A stretch of DNA of 64,000 nucleotides from Lachnospiraceae bacterium (GCA_015057425.1 SVEL01000003.1:158253-222252), one strand, 5' to 3'; shown: positions 46,417 through 54,890, counted from the first letter of the stretch. Made by a program: numbers and translations. Notes: a model not told the origin generated them from the sequence alone.

Positions 46417-47199
46417 ATGTTTGAAAGAAATTCATTAAGAGCAAATGCCAGAAGGATGAAAATTCAATATAGCAGTTATATGCTTAAGACGATAGCGATA
46501 ATGTTCACTATAATTGGAACCATAGGAGTTGCGGTGATTAAGAATGGACTTATGTCATCAGGAGCTTATGCAGGAAAAACACTTGCAGATGTATCCACAA
46601 AGGATATGAATCTTTTTATGGTTGTCACAACTGCAGTTCTTTGTAGTGCAATAGCAGCAATGGCATTACCGATTTATTCTCTTATACTGATAGAAGGATT
46701 TAAGAAAACATCATCCTTTAAAAATTATTTTATAAGAATTGCAATAATAGCTGTTATTACAGAAATTCCATATGATATTGCCATGCAGGATAAGATTTTT
46801 ACGATGGAATCACAAAATCCTGTTATCGGCTTTCTGGTAGCACTTGTAATGATATATTTTATTGACAGGTTTGAAGCTACAGGAAAATTAACGAATTTTG
46901 TTATAAAAACAGCCATAATTGTTGCAGCTCTTTTGTGGATGATTATGCTTAATGTTGATCAGGGAATTGTATTTGTGCTTGTAACGGCAGTTCTTTGGAT
47001 TTTGGACGGACAGGGAGCATTAAGAACATTTGTGGCAGTGATTGTATCATTGTTTGGATTAATGCTTTCAACACCAATTGGTTTTGTTGTCAATCATTTC
47101 TATAACGGAGATAAGGGAGAAGGAAACAGAAAAGTCTTTTATGTTCTCTATCCGTTACAGTTTTTGATAATAGGAATCATTGGAAAAATATGTTTTTAA
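46417..47199 (+). CDS. TraX-like multi-pass membrane protein
   Basis: 260 residues, about eight membrane segments. MLKTIAIMFTIIGTIGVAV near the start, the EIPYDIAM segment and the end (FYNGDKGEG..., VFYVLYPLQFLIIGIIG) follow the TraX family plan, a group related to membrane acyltransferases. In typical members the first helix has an Asp-His pair and the last helix a YPxH motif; here these read GT and YPLQ, so presumed active residues are changed. Six bases separate it from the GH53 gene upstream. Its role in galactan use is unknown. Confidence 0.65.
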   Translation: MFERNSLRANARRMKIQYSSYMLKTIAIMFTIIGTIGVAVIKNGLMSSGAYAGKTLADVSTKDMNLFMVVTTAVLCSAIAAMALPIYSLILIEGFKKTSSFKNYFIRIAIIAVITEIPYDIAMQDKIFTMESQNPVIGFLVALVMIYFIDRFEATGKLTNFVIKTAIIVAALLWMIMLNVDQGIVFVLVTAVLWILDGQGALRTFVAVIVSLFGLMLSTPIGFVVNHFYNGDKGEGNRKVFYVLYPLQFLIIGIIGKICF

Positions 47200-47239
47200 A
47201 CTTACAAAAATTAATTAAGATAACATGAAAGGAGTAAAT

Positions 47240-49369
47240 ATGAGGAAGAATTTTAGAAGAATTGTTGCTGTTTCTATGTGTGCTGTTATGGCAATGTTAG
47301 TTGCATGCAGTTGTAATGAAAATAAAAAAGAGAATACAACAACAACAAAACAGGAAGAATCATCAGGTAATGAAGATGATAATAAAGTAAATTCAATCAT
47401 AAGAGATATTGAATATGCTGATTCAGTAAAAGAACCGTTGAGTTTTGAAGGAAGCGCTGTAGTAGACAGCGAACTTTATGTAGAAAAAGTAGACGGAATT
47501 ACAGATGAATTTATGAGAGGTGTGGATATATCTTCTTATATTTCAGAAAAAGACAGTGGTGTAGTTTATAAGGATTTTGAAGGAAATGAACTTAAAGATT
47601 ATGAATTTTTCAATTTCCTTGCAGACTGTGGCGTAAACTGGGTACGTATCCGTATATGGAACGATCCGTACAATTCTGACGGAATGGGATACGGCGGTGG
47701 AAATAATGATGTTGAAAAAGCTATAGTAATGGGTAAATTGGCAACAGATGCAGGTATGAGAGTTTTGATTGACTTCCATTATTCAGATTTCTGGGCAGAC
47801 CCGGCTAAGCAACAGGCACCTAAGGAATGGGCTCATTCAACACATGAGGATAAGGTAACAAAACTTGCTGCATTTACAAAGGACAGTCTTACAAGAATAA
47901 TTGAAGCCGGCGTAGATGTAGGAATGGTACAGGTAGGAAATGAAACAAATAATGGTATGGCAGGAGCTTCAATGCTTACACAGGAAGACAGAGTTCTTGA
48001 ACTTATGAAAACAGGATGTGCTGCTGTACGTGAAGTATCAAAAGACATTAAGGTTGCAGTACATTTTACAAATGCTCATGAAGCAGGTTTCCCTGATTAT
48101 GCGGGAAAACTTATTGATGCAGGCGTAGATTATGATGTTTTTGCTGCTTCATACTATACATATTGGCATGGAACACTTGAAAAACTTCAGTCACAGCTTC
48201 AGAAAATTAAAGATACATACAATAAAGATGTTATGGTTGTAGAAACAAGTTATCTCTATACAGGAGAAAATGGTGACGGTCATGCAAACAGTGTAAATCC
48301 TGATACAGAAGGAATAGAACTTCCTTATGAAATATCTCTTCAGGGTCAGACAAATGAAGTGAGAGATGTTATTCAGACTGTTGTAAATGTAGGCGGTCTC
48401 GGAGTATTTTATTGGGAGCCGGCATGGGTACCTGTACAGTATTATGCAGAAGATGATCCAAACGGTGCAGCAATATTTGGAGAAAATAAAGTTCTTTGGG
48501 AAAAGTACGGAAGCGGTTGGGCATCAAGCTACGCTAATAAATATGATCCGGATGATGCAGGTGTATACTTCGGCGGATGTGCGTGGGATAACCAGGCGAT
48601 GTTTGATATGACAGGAAAGGCTATGGAAAGTCTTAATGTATTCAAATACGTATTCTCAGGAACATCAGCTAAGAAGGTAATATCAAGTGTACCTGCCACA
48701 TCACATGAATCAGGTATTGGCTTACCTGTAAATATTCCTGGCAAAATCAATGCTATTATGATAGACGGTTCGCTTATGGAAATACCTGTAGTATGGGATG
48801 ATAAGCAGATTAAAGATGCAGAAGCAGCAGGAGCAGGAGAATATGTTATAAACGGTGTTGCAACAGGTGAAGGAAAAGAATACAATGTAACATGTAACCT
48901 TGCAATTAAGAATGTAAATTATATCAAGAATGCCGGATTTGAAGATGCAGAAATGAAAGACTGGACTATAGATACAACAGGTGTAAACAAGAATTTACCA
49001 AGTCCGTCAAGAGAAGAAGATAATAACTGGAAATCAGGAAAAGCATGTCTCCATTTCTATTGTGCAGACAAATTTGAATATACTGTAACACAGAAGATAA
49101 CAGATATTCCGGCAGGCGTATATGAACTTAGAGGATTTTTACAGGGTGGAGATGCATCAAGTGCTACTTTTGAAATCTTCATTCAGGTAAACGGAACAGA
49201 ATATAAGGATAGTGTAAAGGCAAACGGATGGAAGCAGTGGGATGAAGGTATAGTTTCAAATATTGAAATCCCTGCAGGTGCAGAAGTTGTAGTTGGCTTA
49301 CGCGGATTAAACGTACCTGGTACAGGCTGGGGTGCATGGGATGATTTCACACTCTATACAATGAATTAA
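47240..49369 (+). CDS. Secreted endo-beta-1,4-galactanase GH53 lipoprotein with Ig-like domain and galactan-binding module
   Basis: 709 residues from ATG 47240 (AAAGGAG 5 bases upstream; ATG 47225 overlaps it). Lipobox LVAC at about residue 20-23, so the enzyme is tethered to the outer face of the membrane. Then a Thr/Asn/Glu linker, a GH53 catalytic domain (about 90-455; VGNETNNG acid/base, VVETSYLY nucleophile, YWEPAWVPV), a Big_4-like Ig domain (about 475-555; PVVWDDKQI), and a C-terminal beta-sandwich (about 560-705; NAGFEDAEMKDW, LRGFLQGGD, GWGAWDDFTLY) resembling the galactan-binding CBM61. It starts extracellular galactan breakdown. Confidence 0.92.
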   Translation: MRKNFRRIVAVSMCAVMAMLVACSCNENKKENTTTTKQEESSGNEDDNKVNSIIRDIEYADSVKEPLSFEGSAVVDSELYVEKVDGITDEFMRGVDISSYISEKDSGVVYKDFEGNELKDYEFFNFLADCGVNWVRIRIWNDPYNSDGMGYGGGNNDVEKAIVMGKLATDAGMRVLIDFHYSDFWADPAKQQAPKEWAHSTHEDKVTKLAAFTKDSLTRIIEAGVDVGMVQVGNETNNGMAGASMLTQEDRVLELMKTGCAAVREVSKDIKVAVHFTNAHEAGFPDYAGKLIDAGVDYDVFAASYYTYWHGTLEKLQSQLQKIKDTYNKDVMVVETSYLYTGENGDGHANSVNPDTEGIELPYEISLQGQTNEVRDVIQTVVNVGGLGVFYWEPAWVPVQYYAEDDPNGAAIFGENKVLWEKYGSGWASSYANKYDPDDAGVYFGGCAWDNQAMFDMTGKAMESLNVFKYVFSGTSAKKVISSVPATSHESGIGLPVNIPGKINAIMIDGSLMEIPVVWDDKQIKDAEAAGAGEYVINGVATGEGKEYNVTCNLAIKNVNYIKNAGFEDAEMKDWTIDTTGVNKNLPSPSREEDNNWKSGKACLHFYCADKFEYTVTQKITDIPAGVYELRGFLQGGDASSATFEIFIQVNGTEYKDSVKANGWKQWDEGIVSNIEIPAGAEVVVGLRGLNVPGTGWGAWDDFTLYTMN

Positions 49370-49414
49370 TGTCAGGCAGAGTAAGTCGGGCAATGAAGGA
49401 GGTAAATTCAGATT

Positions 49415-51457
49415 ATGGAAAATATATTAAGAGGTGACAAGATAACATTGGGGACTTGCTATTATCCTGAACACTGGGATAAAAGTCTCTGGGAAGATGA
49501 TTTAAAGAGAATGTTATCCGTAGGTATAGAAGTAATACGTATTGCTGAATTTGCCTGGAGTAAAGTGGAATACAGAGAAGGAGAATTTAACTTTGACTTC
49601 TTTGATGAATTCTTAGAGCTTGCAGCGAAGGTAGGCATGAAAGTGATCTTCTGTACACCGACAGCTACACCGCCTGCATGGCTTACGGATAAATATCCGG
49701 AAGTTTTAAATGCAAGACAGGATGGTGTGCTTTTCAGACACGGAGCAAGAAGACACTATAATTATAATTCAAAGAAATATCTTGAACTTACAGCAATTAT
49801 CGTAGAGAAAATTGCAGAACATTATGCTAAGCATGAAAGCATAATCGGATGGCAGTTAGACAATGAGTTTAACTGTGAACATTGGGAATTTTATTCTGAA
49901 AGCGACTCTCTCGCTTTCAGAGTATTCCTTAAAAATAAATATGAAACACTTGAGAAGCTTAATGAGGCATGGGGAACAATGTTCTGGAACCAGATTTATA
50001 CAAGCTGGGATGAAATATATGTTCCGCGAACAACATCATTTGGCAACAATAACCCACATCATTTACTTGATTATAAGAGATTTATATCAGACAGCGTGTG
50101 CCGTTATGCCAAGCTTCAGAGTGATATACTTAAAAAGTATATTAAACCGGGTGATTTCATAACAACAAATAGTATATTCGGTAATCTTGACTGCTGTCGA
50201 ATGACAGAGGAAAGCCTTGATTTCATTACATATGATTCATATCCTAACTTTGGATATTGTCTCAATGATTTTGAACGTATGAAGGATGAACTTAACGACA
50301 GAAAGTGGAGTATTAACCTTACTGAAGCTAGAGCTATTTCAAGAATCTTTGGTATTATGGAACAACAGTCAGGTTCAACAGGTAACCATATCGGTATGGA
50401 AGGACCTGCTCCAAGACCGGGACAGATAACCCTTTGGACAATGCAGAGTATAGCTCACGGTGCTGATTATATCAGCTACTTCAGATGGCGTACATGTACA
50501 ATGGGTTCAGAAATATACTGGCATGGAATTCTTGATTATTCAGGTAGAGATAACAGACGACTTAAAGAAGTTGGTGACGTATATAAGAAACTTCAGTGCA
50601 TGAAGGAAGTCGCAGGCGCAAGATTTAAAGCAGAAGTTGGTATAGTTAAAGATTATGACAACGGATGGGACAGCGAACTTGATGTATGGCACGGAAGGAT
50701 TGAATGGTCCAGCCGTATGGCATGGTTTAAGGCACTTGAAAAGAGCCATACACCATTTGATTTCTGCTATCTTGACCATATAAGTCAGGAAGAACTTAAT
50801 GGATACAAGGTTCTTGTATATCCACACGCAGTAATACTTACTGAAGAAGGCGTAAATAAACTTAAAAATTACGTTGAGCAAGGTGGTATTTTACTTTTGG
50901 GCTGTCGTGCAGGTTACAAGGATTCTACGGGAAAATGCGTTATGGCGAAGCTTCCGGGACTTGTTTCCGATTTATGCGGAACAGACATACCGGAATATTC
51001 ATATGTAGCACCGGATGATGCAGTTCCATATGCTATCTGGAACGGAAAGAAACTTCCGGCTGCAATATTTAACGACTTACTTGCACCTGTAAATGGAGGA
51101 AAGGTAGAAGCTGAGTACGAAGACGCATATTATGCAGGAACACCGGCTCTTATTTCCAAAGAAACAGGAAAAGGTAAGACATATTATTTCGGCGGTGCAT
51201 TTACCGAAGAAACAGCATTATCATTCCTCGAAGGACTTGGAGTTGCAAGTCCGTATAAGGATGTATTGACATTACCTGCCTGCTGTGAGATTTCAGTTCG
51301 TGAAAAGGACGGAATTAAGTACATATTTGTATTGAATTACAGCAAGGAAAATATAGAAGTCACACTACACAATGAACTTACAAATCTGTATACAGGTGCC
51401 ATAGAAAAAGGAGAGGTAACACTTGAAGGCTATGGCACGAAAGTGTACAGACTGTAA
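49415..51457 (+). CDS. Beta-galactosidase GH42, cytoplasmic
   Basis: 680 residues, typical for GH42, no signal peptide. Barrel: TLGTCYYPEHWD, RIAEFAWSKVEYREGEFNF, TPTATPPAWLTDKYPEVL; acid/base Glu in QLDNEFNC (about 151), nucleophile Glu in GIMEQQSG (about 316). Followed by the trimerisation domain (KVLVYPHAVILTEEGVNKLKNYVEQGG) and a small C-terminal beta domain. It should release galactose from oligosaccharides produced by the GH53 enzymes. GAAGGAGGT lies before the ATG. Last gene of the galactan operon. Confidence 0.95.
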   Translation: MENILRGDKITLGTCYYPEHWDKSLWEDDLKRMLSVGIEVIRIAEFAWSKVEYREGEFNFDFFDEFLELAAKVGMKVIFCTPTATPPAWLTDKYPEVLNARQDGVLFRHGARRHYNYNSKKYLELTAIIVEKIAEHYAKHESIIGWQLDNEFNCEHWEFYSESDSLAFRVFLKNKYETLEKLNEAWGTMFWNQIYTSWDEIYVPRTTSFGNNNPHHLLDYKRFISDSVCRYAKLQSDILKKYIKPGDFITTNSIFGNLDCCRMTEESLDFITYDSYPNFGYCLNDFERMKDELNDRKWSINLTEARAISRIFGIMEQQSGSTGNHIGMEGPAPRPGQITLWTMQSIAHGADYISYFRWRTCTMGSEIYWHGILDYSGRDNRRLKEVGDVYKKLQCMKEVAGARFKAEVGIVKDYDNGWDSELDVWHGRIEWSSRMAWFKALEKSHTPFDFCYLDHISQEELNGYKVLVYPHAVILTEEGVNKLKNYVEQGGILLLGCRAGYKDSTGKCVMAKLPGLVSDLCGTDIPEYSYVAPDDAVPYAIWNGKKLPAAIFNDLLAPVNGGKVEAEYEDAYYAGTPALISKETGKGKTYYFGGAFTEETALSFLEGLGVASPYKDVLTLPACCEISVREKDGIKYIFVLNYSKENIEVTLHNELTNLYTGAIEKGEVTLEGYGTKVYRL

Positions 51458-51497
51458 AAGTCAGTGTGCTAAGCGATGTAAAATTAAATACGAGTAA
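51432..51497 (+). CDS. Possible 21-residue Cys-rich microprotein overlapping GH42 end
   Basis: ATG 51432 opens a second frame over the last GH42 codons and runs to TAA 51497: MARKCTDCKSQCAKRCKIKYE. Four Cys in 21 residues (C-X2-C-X3-C-X3-C) with basic residues is unlikely by chance and looks like a metal-binding peptide. GAAGG sits only 3 bases before the ATG, so translation is uncertain. Confidence 0.3.
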   Translation: MARKCTDCKSQCAKRCKIKYE

Positions 51498-51502
51498 GAT
51501 AT

Positions 51503-51572
51503 AAAAATGCCCTCCGGCGAATATTCTGATAAAGTAACAGGTTTACACAGAGTTTTTTCGGAGGGTATTTTT
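51503..51572 (+). promoter_or_regulatory. 14-bp hairpin enclosing the ribosome-binding site of the NlpC/P60 gene
   Basis: AAAAATGCCCTCCG (51503-51516) pairs with CGGAGGGTATTTTT (51559-51572) along 14 bp with one G-U pair and a 42-base loop. The 3' arm contains the GGAGGG ribosome-binding site and ends one base before the GTG start. It may act as a terminator for the galactan operon (T-run of five) and as a translational block for the next gene. Confidence 0.65.
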
Positions 51573-53006
51573 GTGAGTAAAAAAGCAGTTTCGTTTCTGA
51601 TGATGCCGGTTATAAGCGTGGCATTGTGGGGATGTGGTGAGAAAAATAAGGAAAATATAACAGTCGGCGAACATATATCGGAATATGTCAGAACGGCAGA
51701 CAATGTATCGGCTGCAATGATGTATCCAAAGTATTGGCTAGATATGCAGAAAGAACCGTATAAGGTAATTATGAGCGCCCACGAGATAGAGTCGTGGAAT
51801 CAGATGTATGAAGCTGCAAATGACGGCAATCTATATGAATTTGAAGGATATGATGATGAGAATGAGCCCCATATTGTGGGAAAAGGAATACTTTTATCAC
51901 TGTTATCAAAAGAATTTAATACGAAAGGGCCATCACTTTATGATGAAACCGGCAAGCTCATAACGGAAGACCTTGTAAATATTATAAATGAGAGAAGAAA
52001 TCTGTCGGCTGTAAAAGAAGAAAATGCCATAGGCTATGGATATACCGTAAGTAGAGCAGATATTCGTGCGTTTCCATACGAAGGTCTCGTTACTGCTGAC
52101 AAGGATAGTAATTACATCTGTGAATTTCAGGTCAGCAGCATATTGATAAATGAACCTGTACTTATCCTTCATGAAAGTACAGATGGAAAATGGTATTATA
52201 TATTTTCAAGGTTTTGCAGTGGGTGGATAAAAAGTGATTGCATAGGTGTATGTCATGGGTATGATGAGTGGAAACAAGCTATGGAATATACGGATTTTCT
52301 TGTTGTAACCGGCGATAAGATAGTCCTTGAAAAAGATGCGGGAAATGATGATGTTTCGGAACTTACGCTCTATATGGGTTCGAAGCTTGAACTTGTAAAG
52401 TATGAAAAGTACGTGGTGGACGGAAATAAACGTGTACCTTATGAAAATTACATCGTTAAGATACCGGTAAGAGATGAAAAAGGTTTTCTTAAATCTACAT
52501 ATGGATTTGTGCCTGTATCAAGAGATGTACATATGGGATATCTTGCCTATACGGCTGAAAATCTTATAAACCAGATGTTTAAAGTAAACGGAAACAGATA
52601 TGGTTGGGGAGGGATGTACAATGCAAGAGATTGTTCTCAATATATATTAGAAGTATATAGTACGTTTGGATTCAGATTTGGAAGAAATTCTGCAACTCAG
52701 TCAGAAATGCCCTTTGAAACTTACGATATAAGTAAGATGAATGAGGATGAAAAAAAGAAAATATTAGATAATGTTCCGACGGGAAGTATACTTTATTTTC
52801 CGGGACATGTAATGATGTATCTTGGGAAGACGGGTGAAGAATATTATGTTATAAGTGCAACCGGCAGAATGATGTCCGCAGATGATGGAGATGATAATGC
52901 TATTTATGCCCATACCACACTTATCACACCGCTATCTGTACGGCGGATAAGCAAAAAGACGTGGTTAGAGTCATTAACTGTGATAAAGGTTATAAAAATG
53001 GAATAG
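51573..53006 (+). CDS. NlpC/P60 family lipoprotein with SH3-like region
   Basis: 477 residues from GTG 51573 (GGAGGG 7 bases upstream); the in-frame ATG 51507 is inside the hairpin and gives a poor signal peptide. Lipobox WGC after the hydrophobic segment (SVALWGC). The middle contains two SH3b-like stretches (about 145-235 and 240-320; GWIKSDCIGVCHG). The C-terminal NlpC/P60 domain (about 330-470) shows Cys in NARDCSQYILEVYSTFGF and His in YFPGHVMMYLGK. It should cleave peptidoglycan stem peptides outside the cell. SH3 plus NlpC/P60 architecture resembles dipeptidyl-peptidase VI-type enzymes. Confidence 0.88.
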   Translation: MSKKAVSFLMMPVISVALWGCGEKNKENITVGEHISEYVRTADNVSAAMMYPKYWLDMQKEPYKVIMSAHEIESWNQMYEAANDGNLYEFEGYDDENEPHIVGKGILLSLLSKEFNTKGPSLYDETGKLITEDLVNIINERRNLSAVKEENAIGYGYTVSRADIRAFPYEGLVTADKDSNYICEFQVSSILINEPVLILHESTDGKWYYIFSRFCSGWIKSDCIGVCHGYDEWKQAMEYTDFLVVTGDKIVLEKDAGNDDVSELTLYMGSKLELVKYEKYVVDGNKRVPYENYIVKIPVRDEKGFLKSTYGFVPVSRDVHMGYLAYTAENLINQMFKVNGNRYGWGGMYNARDCSQYILEVYSTFGFRFGRNSATQSEMPFETYDISKMNEDEKKKILDNVPTGSILYFPGHVMMYLGKTGEEYYVISATGRMMSADDGDDNAIYAHTTLITPLSVRRISKKTWLESLTVIKVIKME

Positions 53007-53036
53007 CCCGGACTTAACTTAAAGTCGGGCCATTCC
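53000..53036. terminator. Hairpin between convergent genes
   Basis: GGAAT-A-GCCCG-(G)-ACTT pairs with AAGT-CGGGC-C-ATTCC. It lies between the NlpC/P60 gene (+) and the flagellin-like gene (-). T-runs are poor on both sides, but position suggests a bidirectional terminator. Confidence 0.5.
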
Positions 53037-53065
53037 TGCTAATGAGAAAATTTTAGGACGCGATA

Positions 53066-53833
53066 TTATAAATTGCCGTATAACTTTACGACACGTTCAT
53101 CTTCTTCCTGCTGTTTCTTTTGCATCAGAAGTCTGTATTCTTCTAAAACACGATTCTTTTCAAGATCAGAAATTGCTTTAGGGAAATCAAGGTCTTCTGT
53201 GCGGCTTTGTGCAGCAGTAAGATTATATGAAGCATAAGAATTATATGCCTGAACGCTGTCTAAAGCATTGGACTGTGCACCCAAGCTGCTTCTTGCCTGT
53301 GAAACTTTTTCAATAGCTTTATCGATGTCAGAGATACTAAAGTTTCCTGTTACATCAAAATCAGCAATTCCTAAAGCTTCAAGAGTAGAATCAGGCAGAT
53401 TAATCTGCATACCGCTACCGTCAGGACTTGATGCTACATTGGAAGCTGTCATGCTACCGTCTAAAAGATTAAGTGTATTAAACTGTGTGTTGCCGGCTAC
53501 ATCTGAGATATGCTGTTTCAACTGGTCAATCTCTGCCTGCATTGCACCGATTTCGTCATCGCCGTATACAGCTGTATTGGAAGCCTGTACACTTAACTCG
53601 CGGATGCGCTGTAAAGAATCATTTACAGATGCTAAGGCACCGTCAGCTACATTAATCATATTCTGTGATGTGGCAGCATTGTTTGCACCTACATCGTAAC
53701 CGTTACTCTGTGTCTCTAACTTCTTTGCAATTGCAAGGCCGGCAGCATCATCGGCAGCAGAATTAATTTTTTTACCGCTTGCAAGCTGCTCATAATTGAT
53801 GTAAGAATTACTTCCAATTGATGAAATGTTCAT
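53066..53833 (-). CDS. Divergent flagellin-like protein
   Basis: 255 residues, the only minus-strand gene. The start at 53833 (MNISSIGSNSY) follows GGAAAGGATGG; an ATG three codons earlier overlaps that site. Flagellin N-terminal helix features: LASGKKINSAADDAAGLAIAKKL, NAATSQNMINVADGAL, IRELSVQASN. The C-terminal helix (IDKAIEKVSQARSSLGAQSNALDSV, NLTAAQSRTEDLDF) is also flagellin-like. It differs from normal flagellins: about 20 N-terminal residues are missing, the usual VLKLL-type C-terminus is replaced by a charged tail (MQKKQQEEDERVVKLYGNL), and there is no large variable domain. It might be a minor filament protein or have another role. Confidence 0.85.
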   Translation of the reverse strand: MNISSIGSNSYINYEQLASGKKINSAADDAAGLAIAKKLETQSNGYDVGANNAATSQNMINVADGALASVNDSLQRIRELSVQASNTAVYGDDEIGAMQAEIDQLKQHISDVAGNTQFNTLNLLDGSMTASNVASSPDGSGMQINLPDSTLEALGIADFDVTGNFSISDIDKAIEKVSQARSSLGAQSNALDSVQAYNSYASYNLTAAQSRTEDLDFPKAISDLEKNRVLEEYRLLMQKKQQEEDERVVKLYGNL

Positions 53834-53900
53834 AACAACCATCCTTTCCTTAATATATCATAGTTAACATACAATATTTGGTATTCTATAAGTCACGACT

Positions 53901-53914
53901 GTGCCTGTAGGCAC
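53901..53914 (-). promoter_or_regulatory. Hairpin in the 5' leader of the flagellin-like gene
   Basis: On the minus strand GTGCCT-AC-AGGCAC folds into a 6-bp hairpin within the roughly 90-base leader, and a TTAGGAGA word precedes it. With the AAGGATG word at the ribosome-binding site, this resembles leaders bound by CsrA in Bacillus flagellin mRNA. Confidence 0.4.
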
Positions 53915-53927
53915 TTCTCCTAAGTAT

Positions 53928-53956
53928 ATTATAACAGAAATGAAATCAATGTACAA
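53928..53956 (-). promoter_or_regulatory. Sigma-A-type promoter of the flagellin-like gene
   Basis: On the minus strand TTGTAC, 17 bases, TATAAT, with TG-T before the -10 (extended form). This is a housekeeping-type promoter; no sigma-28-type (TAAA/GCCGATAA) promoter was found, which is unusual for flagellin. Confidence 0.65.
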
Positions 53957-53968
53957 GAATTAATGTTA

Positions 53969-54294
53969 GGGTTTTGGAGAGATGTTAATTGTGGTGGTTT
54001 TTAGAAAAGAAGGAATCGAAGAGGGAGCCGAATGAAATTACCTACTTGTAATGTTATAAAAAGATATTAGTAGGTAAAAAAAGGTTGCTTTGTGAATTGA
54101 ATGCCTACTAGTAAAGAAAATTATTGTGTTTAGTAGGTATAATTTGCAAGAAAATTCATAAATTTACCTACTAAATCAAGATAATTAATAAGTGAGTAGG
54201 TAATTTCGAGTATATATAGCCGAAAATTACCTACTGAGATAAGAATTAACACATAAAAGTAGGTAGTGTACTATTTCTGGGTTTTGGAGAGATG
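53969..54294. repeat. Hairpin array of alternating TACCTACT / AGTAGGTA, flanked by 16-bp direct repeats
   Basis: Within the 511-base gap before the flavin reductase gene, TACCTACT occurs at 54039, (CCTACT) 54104, 54165, 54228 and its complement AGTAGGTA at 54069, 54132, 54195, 54258. They alternate regularly, giving four similar hairpins with a repeat length of about 61-65 bases. The array is bracketed by two exact copies of GGGTTTTGGAGAGATG (53969-53984 and 54279-54294). Loop sequences differ. No reading frame of note is inside. Confidence 0.85.
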
Positions 54295-54353
54295 GGGTGG
54301 AATAAGTTGCCATGTATATGGTATAATAAAATCAAAAAACAGGAGGATAATGT

Positions 54354-54833
54354 ATGGATAGCAAAGCATTGTTTAATTTAAGCCTTGGTGTGTATGTGCT
54401 GACAGCAAGGAAAGACGATAAGGATAATGGTTGTATCGTAGATGCGGTTATGCAGGTTACATCGAGTCCGAACAGAATAAGTGCGGTTGTAAATAAGCAA
54501 AATCTGACACATGATATGATTAAAGACACAGGACTCTTTAATATATCGGTGCTTACAGAAGATACACCATTTGGGGTGTTTGCTTACTTTGGTTTTCAAA
54601 GTGGCAGGGATATAGATAAATTTAAGGACTATAAGGCTGTAAAGAGAGCAGATAATGGGATTTTGTATATAGAAAATATTACAAATGCATATATATCAGC
54701 GAAAGTGGAATCGGCAATAGACTTGGATACACATACGATGTTCATAGCCGAAGTAACAAATGCCCAAATTTTAAGTAATGAGCCGGCTGCAACATACGAT
54801 TACTATCTTAACCATATAAAGCCACAAAATTAA
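54354..54833 (+). CDS. Flavin reductase domain protein
   Basis: 159 residues, FMN-binding split-barrel flavoprotein. Segments LGVYVLTARKDD, GCIVDAVMQVTSSPNRISAVVNKQNLTHDMI, GLFNISVLTED, PFGVFAYFGFQSGRD and HTMFIAEVTNAQIL follow the flavin reductase-like family (high molecular weight rubredoxin N-terminal domain type), which reduces FMN/FAD or an acceptor with NAD(P)H. No rubredoxin domain is attached. CAGGAGGA precedes the ATG; a terminator follows, so it is transcribed alone. Confidence 0.88.
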   Translation: MDSKALFNLSLGVYVLTARKDDKDNGCIVDAVMQVTSSPNRISAVVNKQNLTHDMIKDTGLFNISVLTEDTPFGVFAYFGFQSGRDIDKFKDYKAVKRADNGILYIENITNAYISAKVESAIDLDTHTMFIAEVTNAQILSNEPAATYDYYLNHIKPQN

Positions 54834-54852
54834 CTTATAATGAAATGCTTTG

Positions 54853-54890
54853 AAATGCAAATCTATTCTTTTATAGATTTGCATTTTTTT
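54853..54890 (+). terminator. Terminator after flavin reductase gene
   Basis: AAATGCAAATCTAT pairs perfectly with ATAGATTTGCATTT (54873-54886), followed by T-run. Confidence 0.93.

Noticed and set aside
54000..54300. IS-derived miniature element (MITE) with terminal inverted repeats
   Set aside because: The flanking 16-mers are direct, not inverted, and there are several internal hairpins rather than one pair of ends; kept as an unexplained repeat instead.
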